In this document: positions 1 to 5,272 of the stretch, in pieces | How positions within the stretch are numbered: the stretch's first letter is position 1 | Layout of the letters: the number at the start of each line of letters is the position of its first letter | NCBI GenBank assembly: GCA_035384605.1 | Contig: DAOOIV010000188.1 | Location: 1 to 5,579 of the forward strand | Length of the DNA: 5,579 bases | From: Phycisphaerae bacterium | Lineage (GTDB): Bacteria > Planctomycetota > Phycisphaerae > UBA1845 > PWPN01 | Reading direction: 5' to 3' | The notes under the pieces: model-generated | Database searches by the model: none | Told to the model about the DNA's origin: nothing | Seen by the model: the letters and a program-made list of their open reading frames with translations, nothing else | Position numbers and translations under genes: made by a program

Positions 1-3
1 GCG

Positions 4-22
4 GCGATCGGCCGCCGATCGC
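4..22. repeat. Inverted repeat at left edge
   Basis: GCGATCGG (4-11) is followed by a 3-nt spacer CCG and by its exact reverse complement CCGATCGC (15-22). As RNA it would form an 8-bp GC-rich stem. No T-run follows on the plus strand (the next bases are GCAAAACT), so it is not a clear intrinsic terminator. It may be the 3' structure of a gene lying to the left. The remaining bases up to the leuS promoter show no convincing coding sequence: a short frame stopping at 58-60 could be the tail of an upstream gene but is too short to judge. Confidence 0.5.
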
Positions 23-128
23 GCAAAACTGCCACCGGAGTTCGCTTGTTTTGGGTCTAGCAGGACGCGGTGTTCCAGCCAAGTGCGTCGAGCCGCGACT
101 GCGGGCGAACCGCGTCGAGCCATGTCTT

Positions 129-157
129 TTGCTCGCACCAGGAACGGGGGGTATCAT
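129..157 (+). promoter_or_regulatory. Candidate sigma70-type promoter for leuS
   Basis: TTGCTC (129-134, 3 of 6 matches to TTGACA) lies 17 bp before TATCAT (152-157, 5 of 6 matches to TATAAT). Transcription would start near 164, giving a leader of about 60 nt before leuS. The spacing is ideal and the -10 good, but the -35 is weak and no experimental support exists. Confidence 0.4.
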
Positions 158-216
158 GTTTGCCTCCGCCGGGAGCCGACCATGGTCGTCGAAGCCGGGG
201 GGGTGATCGAACCGAA

Positions 217-222
217 GAGAGG
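217..222 (+). promoter_or_regulatory. leuS ribosome binding site
   Basis: GAGAGG lies 5 nt before the ATG at 228 and only 2 nt before the in-frame GTG at 225. The spacing favours ATG 228 as the start of leuS. Confidence 0.6.
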
Positions 223-227
223 CAGTG

Positions 228-3113
228 ATGAGTTCGGAACGCGGGCGTTATGATTTCGCCGCCATCGAGGCAAAATGGCAGAAGTACTGGATCGAGCAGA
301 AGACCTTTCGCACACCTCAGCCGGGAGACGCCGACTTTGACCCGGCCAAGCCGAAGTTCTACGTGCTGGACATGTTCCCGTACCCCAGCGGCGTGGGTCT
401 GCACGTCGGCCATCCCCTGGGCTACATTGCCACCGACATCTACGCTCGCTTCCTGCGCATGCGCGGTTACAACGTTCTGCATCCGATGGGCTACGACGCG
501 TTCGGCCTGCCGGCCGAGCAGTTCGCCGTCGAACACGGCGTGCCGCCGCGCGAAACCACCCAGAAGAATATCGACAACATGCGGGCCCAGATGCAGCGCC
601 TCGGCCTGGGCTACGACTGGGACCGCGAACTGGCCACGACCGACGTCGGATTCTACAAGTGGACGCAGTGGATCTTCCTCAAGCTGTTCAACAGTTGGTA
701 CGACCCCGAGGCGGACGCCGCCCGGCCGATCGACGAGTTGATCCACAAGCTGGAGCAGGGGATGCTCGCGGTGACGCCGGATGGAAAAGTGGCCACGTGG
801 CCGACTACCTCTGCGATCACGGGTCGCCCCGTCGGGCTGAGCAAGTGGGAGGAACTGTCCCCGGACGAGCGCCGGTCAGTCATCGACGGGCAGCGGCTGG
901 CCTACATCGACGAGATCCCCGTCAACTGGTGCCCGGCCCTCGGAACGGTTTTGGCCAATGAAGAGGTCACCAACGAGGGCCGCAGCGATCGAGGTAATCA
1001 CCCGGTTTACCGGCGGCCATTGCGGCAGTGGATGCTGCGCATCACCAGGTACGCCGACCGGCTGGAACGCGATCTGGATATGGTCGACTGGCCCGAGGCC
1101 ATCAAGCTCATGCAGCGCAACTGGATCGGCCGCAGCGAAGGCGCCGAGGTCGACTTCGCCGTCGATGGCTCCGAGGAGGTCATCCGCGTTTACACCACGC
1201 GACCGGACACGCTGTTCGGGGCAACCTACATGGTCCTGGCGCCGGAACACGAGCTTGTCGCCCGGATCACGACGCGGCAACAGCGGGCAGCCGTGCAGTC
1301 ATACGTCGAGGAGGCAAGACACAGATCCGATCTGGATCGCACCGCGGATAATAAGGAGAAGACCGGCGTTTTCACGGGTGCCTATGCGATCAATCCCGTC
1401 AACAACGAGAAGATTCCAATCTGGGTGGCCGATTACGTGCTGATGGGTTACGGCACCGGGGCGATCATGGCCGTTCCCGCCCACGACACCCGCGACTTCC
1501 AGTTCGCCCTGAAGTTCAACCTGCCGATCGTGCAGGTCGTGCAGCCGCCCGGCGGGGAGGATTGGCGAGGGTTCACCGGAGACGGCACGGCGGTCAATTC
1601 AGGCCGGTTCAACGGGTTGAGCACACCCGAATTCAAGAAGCGGATCACCGCATGGCTTGAAGAGAAGGGGCTCGGCAAGGGAGCGGTCAACTACAAGCTT
1701 CGAGACTGGCTGTTCAGCCGTCAGCGCTACTGGGGCGAACCGTTCCCCATCGTACACGACACCAAGACCGGTGAGGTGTTGGCACTGGACGAGAGCGAGC
1801 TGCCGGTGGAACTGCCGGCGATCGACGACTACAGGCCACAAGCCTCGGACGATCCCAACGCCCCCCCCGCGCCTCCGCTCGGGCGCGCGAAAGACTGGGT
1901 CAGCGTTCGCGGCTACGTGACCGATGCCGGCACGGTCAAGCTGCTCAAGCCCGGTCAGTCTCCGCCGTCCGGCCTCGACGTGCGGGAATTCTGCCGCGAG
2001 CTGAACACCATGCCGCAATGGGCGGGCTCGTGCTGGTACTATCTGCGGTATCTCGACAACCGCAACGACCGGGCGTTCGTCGATCCCCAAATCGAGAAGT
2101 ACTGGATGGCGCCTGTGAACCGTCCAAGCGCACCGCCGTGCGGCGGCGTCGATTTGTACGTCGGCGGCGCGGAGCACGCCGTGCTGCACCTGCTCTACTC
2201 GCGGTTCTGGCACAAGGTGCTTTTCGACCTTGGCTATGTCAGTTCGCCCGAGCCGTTCGGGCGGCTGTTCAACCAGGGATACATCCAAGCCTATGCGTAC
2301 CAGGATGCCCGTGGCATGTACGTCGATGTTCGCGACGTGGAGGAACGGAGCGAGGGAAAGGACGCCCGGTTCGTGCGACGGTCCACCGGCGAGGTTCTTT
2401 CTCGAAGCCTGGGAAAGATGGGAAAGAGCCTCAAGAACGCCGTGGCTCCCGACGACATCTGCCACGAATACGGCACCGACACCCTGCGGATCTATGAGAT
2501 GTACATGGGCCCGCTGGAAGCAAGCAAGCCGTGGAATGCCCGTGACATCGTCGGCATGAGCCGGTTCCTGCAGGCAGTCTGGCGGAGATTCATTGCCGAG
2601 GACGGATCGCTGAAGCTGACGAATTCGCCGGCCGAGGATTCGTTGCGACGCCTGTTGCACCGCACGATCCGCAAGGTGACCGGCGACATGCAAGGCCTGC
2701 GTTTCAACACCGCGATCGCCGCTCTGATCGAGCTGAACAACGCGATGAAGGGCGACTTGTTGCCTCGTGAAGTGGCCGAACCGTTCCTCAAGCTGCTGGC
2801 GCCCATCGCCCCGCATCTGTGCGAAGAGCTGTGGCAACGGATGATGGGCTCAAGCTGGAAGCGATCGATTGCATTCGAGGATTGGCCTACCTACGACGAG
2901 GCCCTGTGCGTCGAGGCCGAGGTTGAGATCCCGGTGCAGATCAGCGGCAAGGTCCGCGCGCGGATCAAGTTGCCGGCTGACCAGGCCCAGTCTGAATCGG
3001 CCATGCAAGCCGCGGCCATGGCCGACGAACAGGTCCGCAAGCTACTGGCCGGAAAGACCGTCCGCAAGGTCATCTGCATCCCCGGCCGGATGGTCAATAT
3101 CGTGGCAAATTGA
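228..3113 (+). CDS. leuS: Leucyl-tRNA synthetase (class Ia, cytoplasmic)
   Basis: It charges tRNA-Leu with leucine using ATP and hydrolyses mischarged tRNA. Numbering is from ATG 228 (961 aa); an in-frame GTG at 225 would add one residue but is too close to the Shine-Dalgarno sequence. The N-terminus carries FPYPSG (50-55) and the HIGH-type signature HVGH (59-62). The CP1 editing domain keeps the threonine-rich motif TTRPDT (323-328) and the conserved aspartate of the AHDTRD motif (about 423), so proofreading is probably intact. YVGGAEH ends near residue 650. The second catalytic signature is KMGKS (730-734), with Gly where KMSKS has Ser. The anticodon-binding and C-terminal tail domains are complete, ending in GKTVRKVICIPGRMVNIVAN. 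It is about 100 residues longer than the E. coli enzyme (860), mainly from an insert around residues 155-230 and another around 535-590. Both are, from memory, usual in planctomycete-type LeuRS. There is no frameshift. The gene appears monocistronic. Confidence 0.97.
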   Translation: MSSERGRYDFAAIEAKWQKYWIEQKTFRTPQPGDADFDPAKPKFYVLDMFPYPSGVGLHVGHPLGYIATDIYARFLRMRGYNVLHPMGYDAFGLPAEQFAVEHGVPPRETTQKNIDNMRAQMQRLGLGYDWDRELATTDVGFYKWTQWIFLKLFNSWYDPEADAARPIDELIHKLEQGMLAVTPDGKVATWPTTSAITGRPVGLSKWEELSPDERRSVIDGQRLAYIDEIPVNWCPALGTVLANEEVTNEGRSDRGNHPVYRRPLRQWMLRITRYADRLERDLDMVDWPEAIKLMQRNWIGRSEGAEVDFAVDGSEEVIRVYTTRPDTLFGATYMVLAPEHELVARITTRQQRAAVQSYVEEARHRSDLDRTADNKEKTGVFTGAYAINPVNNEKIPIWVADYVLMGYGTGAIMAVPAHDTRDFQFALKFNLPIVQVVQPPGGEDWRGFTGDGTAVNSGRFNGLSTPEFKKRITAWLEEKGLGKGAVNYKLRDWLFSRQRYWGEPFPIVHDTKTGEVLALDESELPVELPAIDDYRPQASDDPNAPPAPPLGRAKDWVSVRGYVTDAGTVKLLKPGQSPPSGLDVREFCRELNTMPQWAGSCWYYLRYLDNRNDRAFVDPQIEKYWMAPVNRPSAPPCGGVDLYVGGAEHAVLHLLYSRFWHKVLFDLGYVSSPEPFGRLFNQGYIQAYAYQDARGMYVDVRDVEERSEGKDARFVRRSTGEVLSRSLGKMGKSLKNAVAPDDICHEYGTDTLRIYEMYMGPLEASKPWNARDIVGMSRFLQAVWRRFIAEDGSLKLTNSPAEDSLRRLLHRTIRKVTGDMQGLRFNTAIAALIELNNAMKGDLLPREVAEPFLKLLAPIAPHLCEELWQRMMGSSWKRSIAFEDWPTYDEALCVEAEVEIPVQISGKVRARIKLPADQAQSESAMQAAAMADEQVRKLLAGKTVRKVICIPGRMVNIVAN

Positions 3114-3169
3114 GCTGCAACCATCGGCTTGGGTGCGCGACAGTCTGGGCGGGCATGCCGACCCGTCCC

Positions 3170-3191
3170 GGTTGGGCGATCAACCCTTCTT
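3170..3191 (+). terminator. Weak hairpin after leuS
   Basis: GGTTG (3170-3174), a 6-nt loop, CAACC (3181-3185), then a pyrimidine tract CTTCTT. The 5-bp stem 57 bp after the leuS stop could contribute to termination, but it is short and the tract is not a pure T-run. Confidence 0.25.
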
Positions 3192-3205
3192 CTCGGGCCT
3201 TCCGC

Positions 3206-3307
3206 TTCCGCCAAGACTCCGCTGGCCCCAAAATCTTCTGGGGTTCTCCGTGTTGAGGATTCCCATCCTCATTTTCAGCGAATGCGGAAAGGATTCCGCC
3301 AAGACTC
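3206..3307. repeat. 14-bp direct repeat in leuS-arsR intergenic region
   Basis: TTCCGCCAAGACTC occurs exactly at 3206-3219 and again at 3294-3307, 88 bp apart. In both copies it is followed by a related stretch (GC, then a CCC run, then AAA) that opens a hairpin: CCCCA/TGGGG at 3226-3243 after copy 1, GCCCGAAA/TTTCGGGC at 3311-3330 after copy 2. This looks like two diverged copies of one structured unit and could belong to a dispersed intergenic repeat family. Confidence 0.55.
3254..3275 (+). terminator. Probable intrinsic terminator of leuS
   Basis: TGAGGAT (3254-3260), loop TCCC, ATCCTCA (3265-3271), followed by TTTT (3272-3275): a perfect 7-bp stem, 4-nt loop and short U-tract, about 140 bp downstream of the leuS stop. 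The stem is only modestly GC-rich, so efficiency is uncertain. Confidence 0.5.
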
Positions 3308-3338
3308 GCAGCCCGAAACGGATTTCGGGCCGAGCGGA
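3284..3338. other. Adjacent hairpins upstream of arsR
   Basis: Two perfect hairpins follow one another: GCGGAA/TTCCGC (3284-3299, 4-nt loop) and GCCCGAAA/TTTCGGGC (3311-3330, 4-nt loop). The second can be extended by CTCG/CGAG (3305-3308 with 3331-3334, leaving CA unpaired) and TCCG/CGGA (3295-3298 with 3335-3338), so the two structures compete for the TTCCGC segment. No T-run follows. Function unknown. Confidence 0.5.
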
Positions 3339-3389
3339 GGCTTCCCATGGTCCCACTTGTGAAGGGGGAAGCGTCACCCGTCTTGTTAC

Positions 3390-3417
3390 TTGACATGGAG
3401 CTTCCGCCTCGTAGACT
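3390..3417 (+). promoter_or_regulatory. Candidate promoter of the ArsR-type gene
   Basis: A perfect TTGACA (3390-3395) is followed after 16 bp by TAGACT (3412-3417, 4 of 6 matches to TATAAT). Transcription would begin near 3424, about 17 nt before the ATG at 3441. Confidence 0.55.
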
Positions 3418-3428
3418 CTTGTTTCAAG
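3418..3428. promoter_or_regulatory. Possible operator palindrome before arsR
   Basis: CTTG, TTT, CAAG forms an 11-bp interrupted palindrome directly after the candidate -10 and overlapping the start of the ribosome binding site (AAGGAAG, 3426-3432). ArsR-family repressors generally bind inverted repeats over their own promoter, so autoregulation here is plausible. The half-sites are short and the assignment is inference. Confidence 0.3.
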
Positions 3429-3440
3429 GAAGCCTGAAGC

Positions 3441-3905
3441 ATGGACGATCGGCACGACGAGATCTTCAAGGCCTTGGCCGACCCGAACCGCCGCCGGATT
3501 ATTGCAGCCTTGTGCAGCGAGCCAATGGTGGCCGGTGATCTGGGCCGTCTTGTGTCGTTGGCCCCCAACGCCGTATCGTTCCACCTCAGGCTGCTTCAGG
3601 AGGCCCGACTGGTCACGGTTCAGCGACAGGGACGGTTCCTGTGGTACCGGGTGGACCGGGATGTGCTCGATGACTGGCGATCTTATGCCCATGCACTGTT
3701 TGAGGTCCGGGCCGGTGGTGAGTCCATCGAAGCGCACGCGTCACGCCCGCCGGAGTATCCGCCGCCTGCCGAACTGAGATCAGCGGCCCGCAGCCCGTCC
3801 GCTCAACCTGCCGAAACCCAGCCTGTCAGTCGTCGCGACGTGCCGGTCGATCGCGAAAACGCCGCCGCGGACACCGACGAAAAGCTCCCTGCCGAGCTGC
3901 TTTGA
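3441..3905 (+). CDS. ArsR-family winged-helix transcriptional regulator
   Basis: A 154-aa protein whose first 85 or so residues match the ArsR/SmtB DNA-binding fold. 'IFKALADPNRRRIIAAL' (8-24) is the characteristic first helix, the recognition helix is around 41-52 (APNAVSFHLRLL), and the beta-wing is at 57-71 (LVTVQRQGRFLWYRV). The metal-sensing ELCVCDL-type motif of arsenic and cadmium sensors is replaced by MVAGDLG and the only cysteine is Cys25, so a metal sensor of that kind is unlikely. Residues from about 90 to the end are rich in Pro, Ala, Glu, Asp and Arg, look disordered and resemble no domain I recognise. ATG 3441 is preceded by AAGGAAG with an 8-nt gap. It has its own promoter and no co-directional partner here; some such regulators pair with an SRPBCC protein or a transporter, which is absent. 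Family assignment is secure; ligand and targets are unknown. Confidence 0.88.
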   Translation: MDDRHDEIFKALADPNRRRIIAALCSEPMVAGDLGRLVSLAPNAVSFHLRLLQEARLVTVQRQGRFLWYRVDRDVLDDWRSYAHALFEVRAGGESIEAHASRPPEYPPPAELRSAARSPSAQPAETQPVSRRDVPVDRENAAADTDEKLPAELL

Positions 3906-3962
3906 GCAACCGGAGAAATCGCTTCCTGTCTCTGCAACGCCCGGGCCACAACACTGTTCCAG

Positions 3963-4032
3963 GCGAGAAGGCCCTCATCTCGCGTTCACCCCGCCTGGCG
4001 GGGCCGGACCTGCAGGACTGGGCGATTGCCCA
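3963..4032. terminator. Hairpin cluster between convergent genes
   Basis: Three perfect short hairpins lie between the arsR stop and the acetyltransferase stop: GCGAGA/TCTCGC (3963-3983), CCCCGC/GCGGGG with loop CTG (3989-4003), and TGGGC/GCCCA with loop GATT (4019-4032). Their placement suggests 3'-end structures shared by the two converging transcripts. None has a proper T-run on either strand, so they are not classical intrinsic terminators. Confidence 0.4.
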
Positions 4033-4079
4033 ATGACTGCCGGCCCGGCCCGCCATCCAACGAGTCACCCCGACCGAGA

Positions 4080-4700
4080 TCATCTTTGCCGCCCCAGTTC
4101 CCATTCTTCTCTGAGTACCGCGAACCGGTATTCATTCTCATACCGCCCGTTCCGAAAGACGGCCTGACGCAGGCAGCCTTCCTGGACGAAGCCTGCCTTC
4201 TGGTAGCACCGGATCGCCCGCGGGTTGTTCGAGAACACCGACAAGGCGATGCGGTTGAGGTTCAGTTCCTCAAACCCGTATCTCAGGCACAGCAATGTGG
4301 CCTCCGTGCCGTAGCCCTTGTTCTGAAAGGTCCGATCGCCGATGTTGATCCCGAAACTCGCGCTGCGATTGACGGCGTGTATGTTGTGCAGGCCGGTCAC
4401 GCCGATCAGGCGGTCGCCTTCGCGGACGACGATGCCGAACACACAGTCCTTCTCGTCGCGTCCGAGCGACTCGACCCACTCCCGCTCGCGACAGGAGTTG
4501 ACCGGACCGCGATGCATCAGGCCTTGCCAGTTGCCCGGATCGTTGATGAACCGGCGCACCAGCGGCTCATCTTCAGGCTCGATCGGGCTGAAGTAGATTC
4601 GCTGCCCTTCATAGAAGACGACTCGCGCGGGCACGGTGGTCATGGCCGAAGAGTCGGTTCGGTACTTCGCGCCCGACGCAGCACGGGTCAGAGTCGCCAT
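4080..4700 (-). CDS. GNAT-family N-acetyltransferase (RimJ/RimL-like)
   Basis: A 206-aa protein that should transfer an acetyl group from acetyl-CoA to an amine; the acceptor cannot be told from sequence. Numbered from the ATG at 4700, the GNAT fold starts near residue 30 (GQRIYFSPIEPEDEPLVRRF). The acetyl-CoA pyrophosphate-binding motif is FQNKGYGTEA (125-134). The C-terminal SNNPRAIRCYQKAGF (157-171), with the commonly conserved Asn-Ala-Tyr-Gly-Phe spacing, is typical of RimJ/RimL-type members, which acetylate protein N-termini, polyamines or small molecules. ATG 4700 is chosen because GGAG lies 8 nt upstream; it adds 19 residues before the next Met (4643), which sits closer to the usual domain start but has no good Shine-Dalgarno sequence. 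A TTG at 4802 would extend the protein through a strong hairpin and is unlikely. The gene converges on arsR and lies about 200 nt downstream of a minus-strand terminator and structured RNA. Confidence 0.85.
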   Translation of the reverse strand: MATLTRAASGAKYRTDSSAMTTVPARVVFYEGQRIYFSPIEPEDEPLVRRFINDPGNWQGLMHRGPVNSCREREWVESLGRDEKDCVFGIVVREGDRLIGVTGLHNIHAVNRSASFGINIGDRTFQNKGYGTEATLLCLRYGFEELNLNRIALSVFSNNPRAIRCYQKAGFVQEGCLRQAVFRNGRYENEYRFAVLREEWELGRQR

Positions 4701-4714
4701 GGCATACACTCCGC

Positions 4715-4742
4715 GGGCAGCCCGCTTCCCTGCGGGCTGCCC
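4715..4742 (-). promoter_or_regulatory. 11-bp leader hairpin abutting acetyltransferase RBS
   Basis: GGGCAGCCCGC (4715-4725), a 6-nt loop and GCGGGCTGCCC (4732-4742) make a perfect 11-bp GC-rich stem. In the minus-strand mRNA it ends directly before GCGGAG (4714-4709), the Shine-Dalgarno region of the acetyltransferase. No U-run follows, so it is not a terminator; an effect on translation initiation or mRNA stability is plausible. Confidence 0.5.
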
Positions 4743-4768
4743 TGGTAACAGAACCTTGCAGAAGCCGG

Positions 4769-4890
4769 CGCTCGCACGCGCGAGCGAGCCTCCGCCCTTC
4801 AATCACCGTCTGCCGGCGCGCAAAGCCTCCCCATCATGCCGCCGGCATGTCAAAACACGGTCACTCTCGCGCGCTCTGAAAGCGCCGAGA
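4769..4890. other. Series of hairpins in acetyltransferase leader region
   Basis: Three further inverted repeats occupy this non-coding stretch: CGCTCGC/GCGAGCG (4769-4786, 4-nt loop), CATGCC/GGCATG (4835-4849, 3-nt spacer), and TCTCG plus GCGCT paired with AGCGC plus CGAGA (4865-4890, 10 pairs, one bulged C, 5-nt loop). A minus-strand TTGACA (4853-4848) overlaps the middle one, but no matching -10 is visible. I see no coding sequence between 4701 and 4900. Confidence 0.45.
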
Positions 4891-4899
4891 ATCCGACTC

Positions 4900-4939
4900 A
4901 AACAAAAAGGCCTTGCGATTCCGGTGAACCGCAAGGCCT
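4900..4939 (-). terminator. Strong intrinsic terminator, minus strand
   Basis: On the minus strand AGGCCTTGCG (4939-4930), a 12-nt loop and CGCAAGGCCT (4917-4908) form a perfect 10-bp stem, followed by UUUUGUUU (4907-4900). It ends a leftward transcript that starts to its right. The reverse orientation lacks a comparable T-run. Confidence 0.8.
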
Positions 4940-5136
4940 GGAAATTCTTCGGAATCTCAATTCAGCCCTACGGTTCACCTCGGCAATTAATGCCCTTGAC
5001 CGGCGTACCGCAAAATACCGCCCCCTGGGCATGGCGAGCGCGCGGTCCGCACGCGTCCGCCTGCATGGTCCAAGACTGGCTGTATCTGGCGATCATCGCT
5101 GGACTCCCTTCGAATCCCGGCAACCATTGCCAGGAG
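4900..5136 (-). ncRNA. Candidate structured RNA (small RNA or cis leader)
   Basis: About 235 nt lie between a strong minus-strand promoter and a strong intrinsic terminator, with no protein-like reading frame. The predicted RNA is highly structured. The 5' hairpin at 5135-5115 has a 9-bp stem with one G-U pair and loop UGG. GUCCA/UGGAC encloses a GCGA/UCGC hairpin. A GC-rich stem GCGUGC/GCGCGC follows. A hairpin closed by AUGCCC/GGGCAU (5032-5027 with 4995-4990) contains an inner GGC-GUA/UAC-GCC stem. A 3' segment GGUGAACCG (4979-4971) is perfectly complementary to CGGUUCACC (4931-4923), which is mostly the terminator loop. It may be an independent small RNA or a riboswitch- or attenuator-like leader of the acetyltransferase gene that starts 200 nt further on. 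I see no tmRNA, RNase P, SRP or known riboswitch signature. The 5' end is estimated from the promoter. Confidence 0.5.
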
Positions 5137-5142
5137 ACTATC

Positions 5143-5170
5143 AGTATATACCACATTTCGGCAAAGTCAA
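5143..5170 (-). promoter_or_regulatory. Strong promoter for the minus-strand structured RNA
   Basis: On the minus strand TTGACT (5170-5165, 5 of 6 matches) is followed by a 16-bp spacer and TATACT (5148-5143, 5 of 6 matches). The -10 lies within TATATACT. It is the best promoter match in the window; the expected start is around 5138-5134. Confidence 0.65.
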
Positions 5171-5183
5171 GACCCGACTCAAC

Positions 5184-5195
5184 CCCAGCGCTGGG
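5184..5195. promoter_or_regulatory. 12-bp palindrome upstream of the RNA promoter
   Basis: CCCAGCGCTGGG is a perfect 12-bp palindrome centred about 22 bp upstream (minus-strand sense) of the middle of the -35 box. The position suits a transcription-factor site, but no specific regulator is recognised. Confidence 0.35.
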
Positions 5196-5215
5196 TAGGG
5201 CAACGCACAGGGAAT

Positions 5216-5244
5216 GAAGAATTGTGAGTGGAGAATTGAGAATG
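5216..5244. repeat. Short AT-rich AGAATTG direct repeat
   Basis: AGAATTG followed by TGAG (5219-5229) recurs as AGAATTG followed by AGAA (5233-5243) inside an A/G-rich patch unlike the surrounding GC-rich DNA. It could be part of a degenerate simple repeat or an insertion scar. No function is proposed. Confidence 0.35.
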
Positions 5245-5272
5245 GGCCGTGTTTTGCCGTCGCCCGTGAACC

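Noticed and set aside
156..206. 16-codon frame starting at ATG 156 as a leuS leader peptide
   Set aside because: The ATG overlaps the candidate -10 box, so it would not be in the transcript; it has no ribosome binding site and no Leu codons.
57..746. 229-codon minus-strand open frame covering the leuS promoter and 5' end
   Set aside because: It is antisense to conserved LeuRS sequence for most of its length and has no recognisable domain.
1599..2837. 412-codon minus-strand open frame inside leuS
   Set aside because: It is fully antisense to a well-conserved LeuRS, its translation resembles no known protein, and it is explained by GC-rich third positions on the opposite strand.
3180..3737. 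Minus-strand frame across the leuS-arsR gap and the arsR 5' end
   Set aside because: It is antisense to the conserved winged-helix part of the regulator, and the intergenic part consists of hairpins and repeats rather than protein-like sequence.
4026..4748. 240-codon plus-strand open frame opposite the acetyltransferase
   Set aside because: Its translation has no recognisable motif and it mirrors the GNAT gene, which carries clear family motifs and a ribosome binding site on the minus strand. Long antisense frames are common in GC-rich DNA.
4848..4853. Minus-strand TTGACA as a promoter for the acetyltransferase
   Set aside because: No acceptable -10 occurs 15-19 bp downstream; the sequence there is GC-rich (GGAGGC).
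5109..5115. TTCGAAT resembling a tRNA T-loop, with CCA nearby
   Set aside because: The flanking 5-nt segments (CTCCC and CCCGG) are not complementary, and no acceptor, D or anticodon arm can be drawn on either strand.
4900..5136. Assignment of the candidate RNA to tmRNA, RNase P, SRP or 6S RNA
   Set aside because: I could not find the tmRNA GGNUUCGAC-type 5' end, RNase P GAGGAAAGUC, the SRP GGAAGCAGC-type loop, or a long 6S-like hairpin with central bubble. A covariance-model search is needed for certainty.
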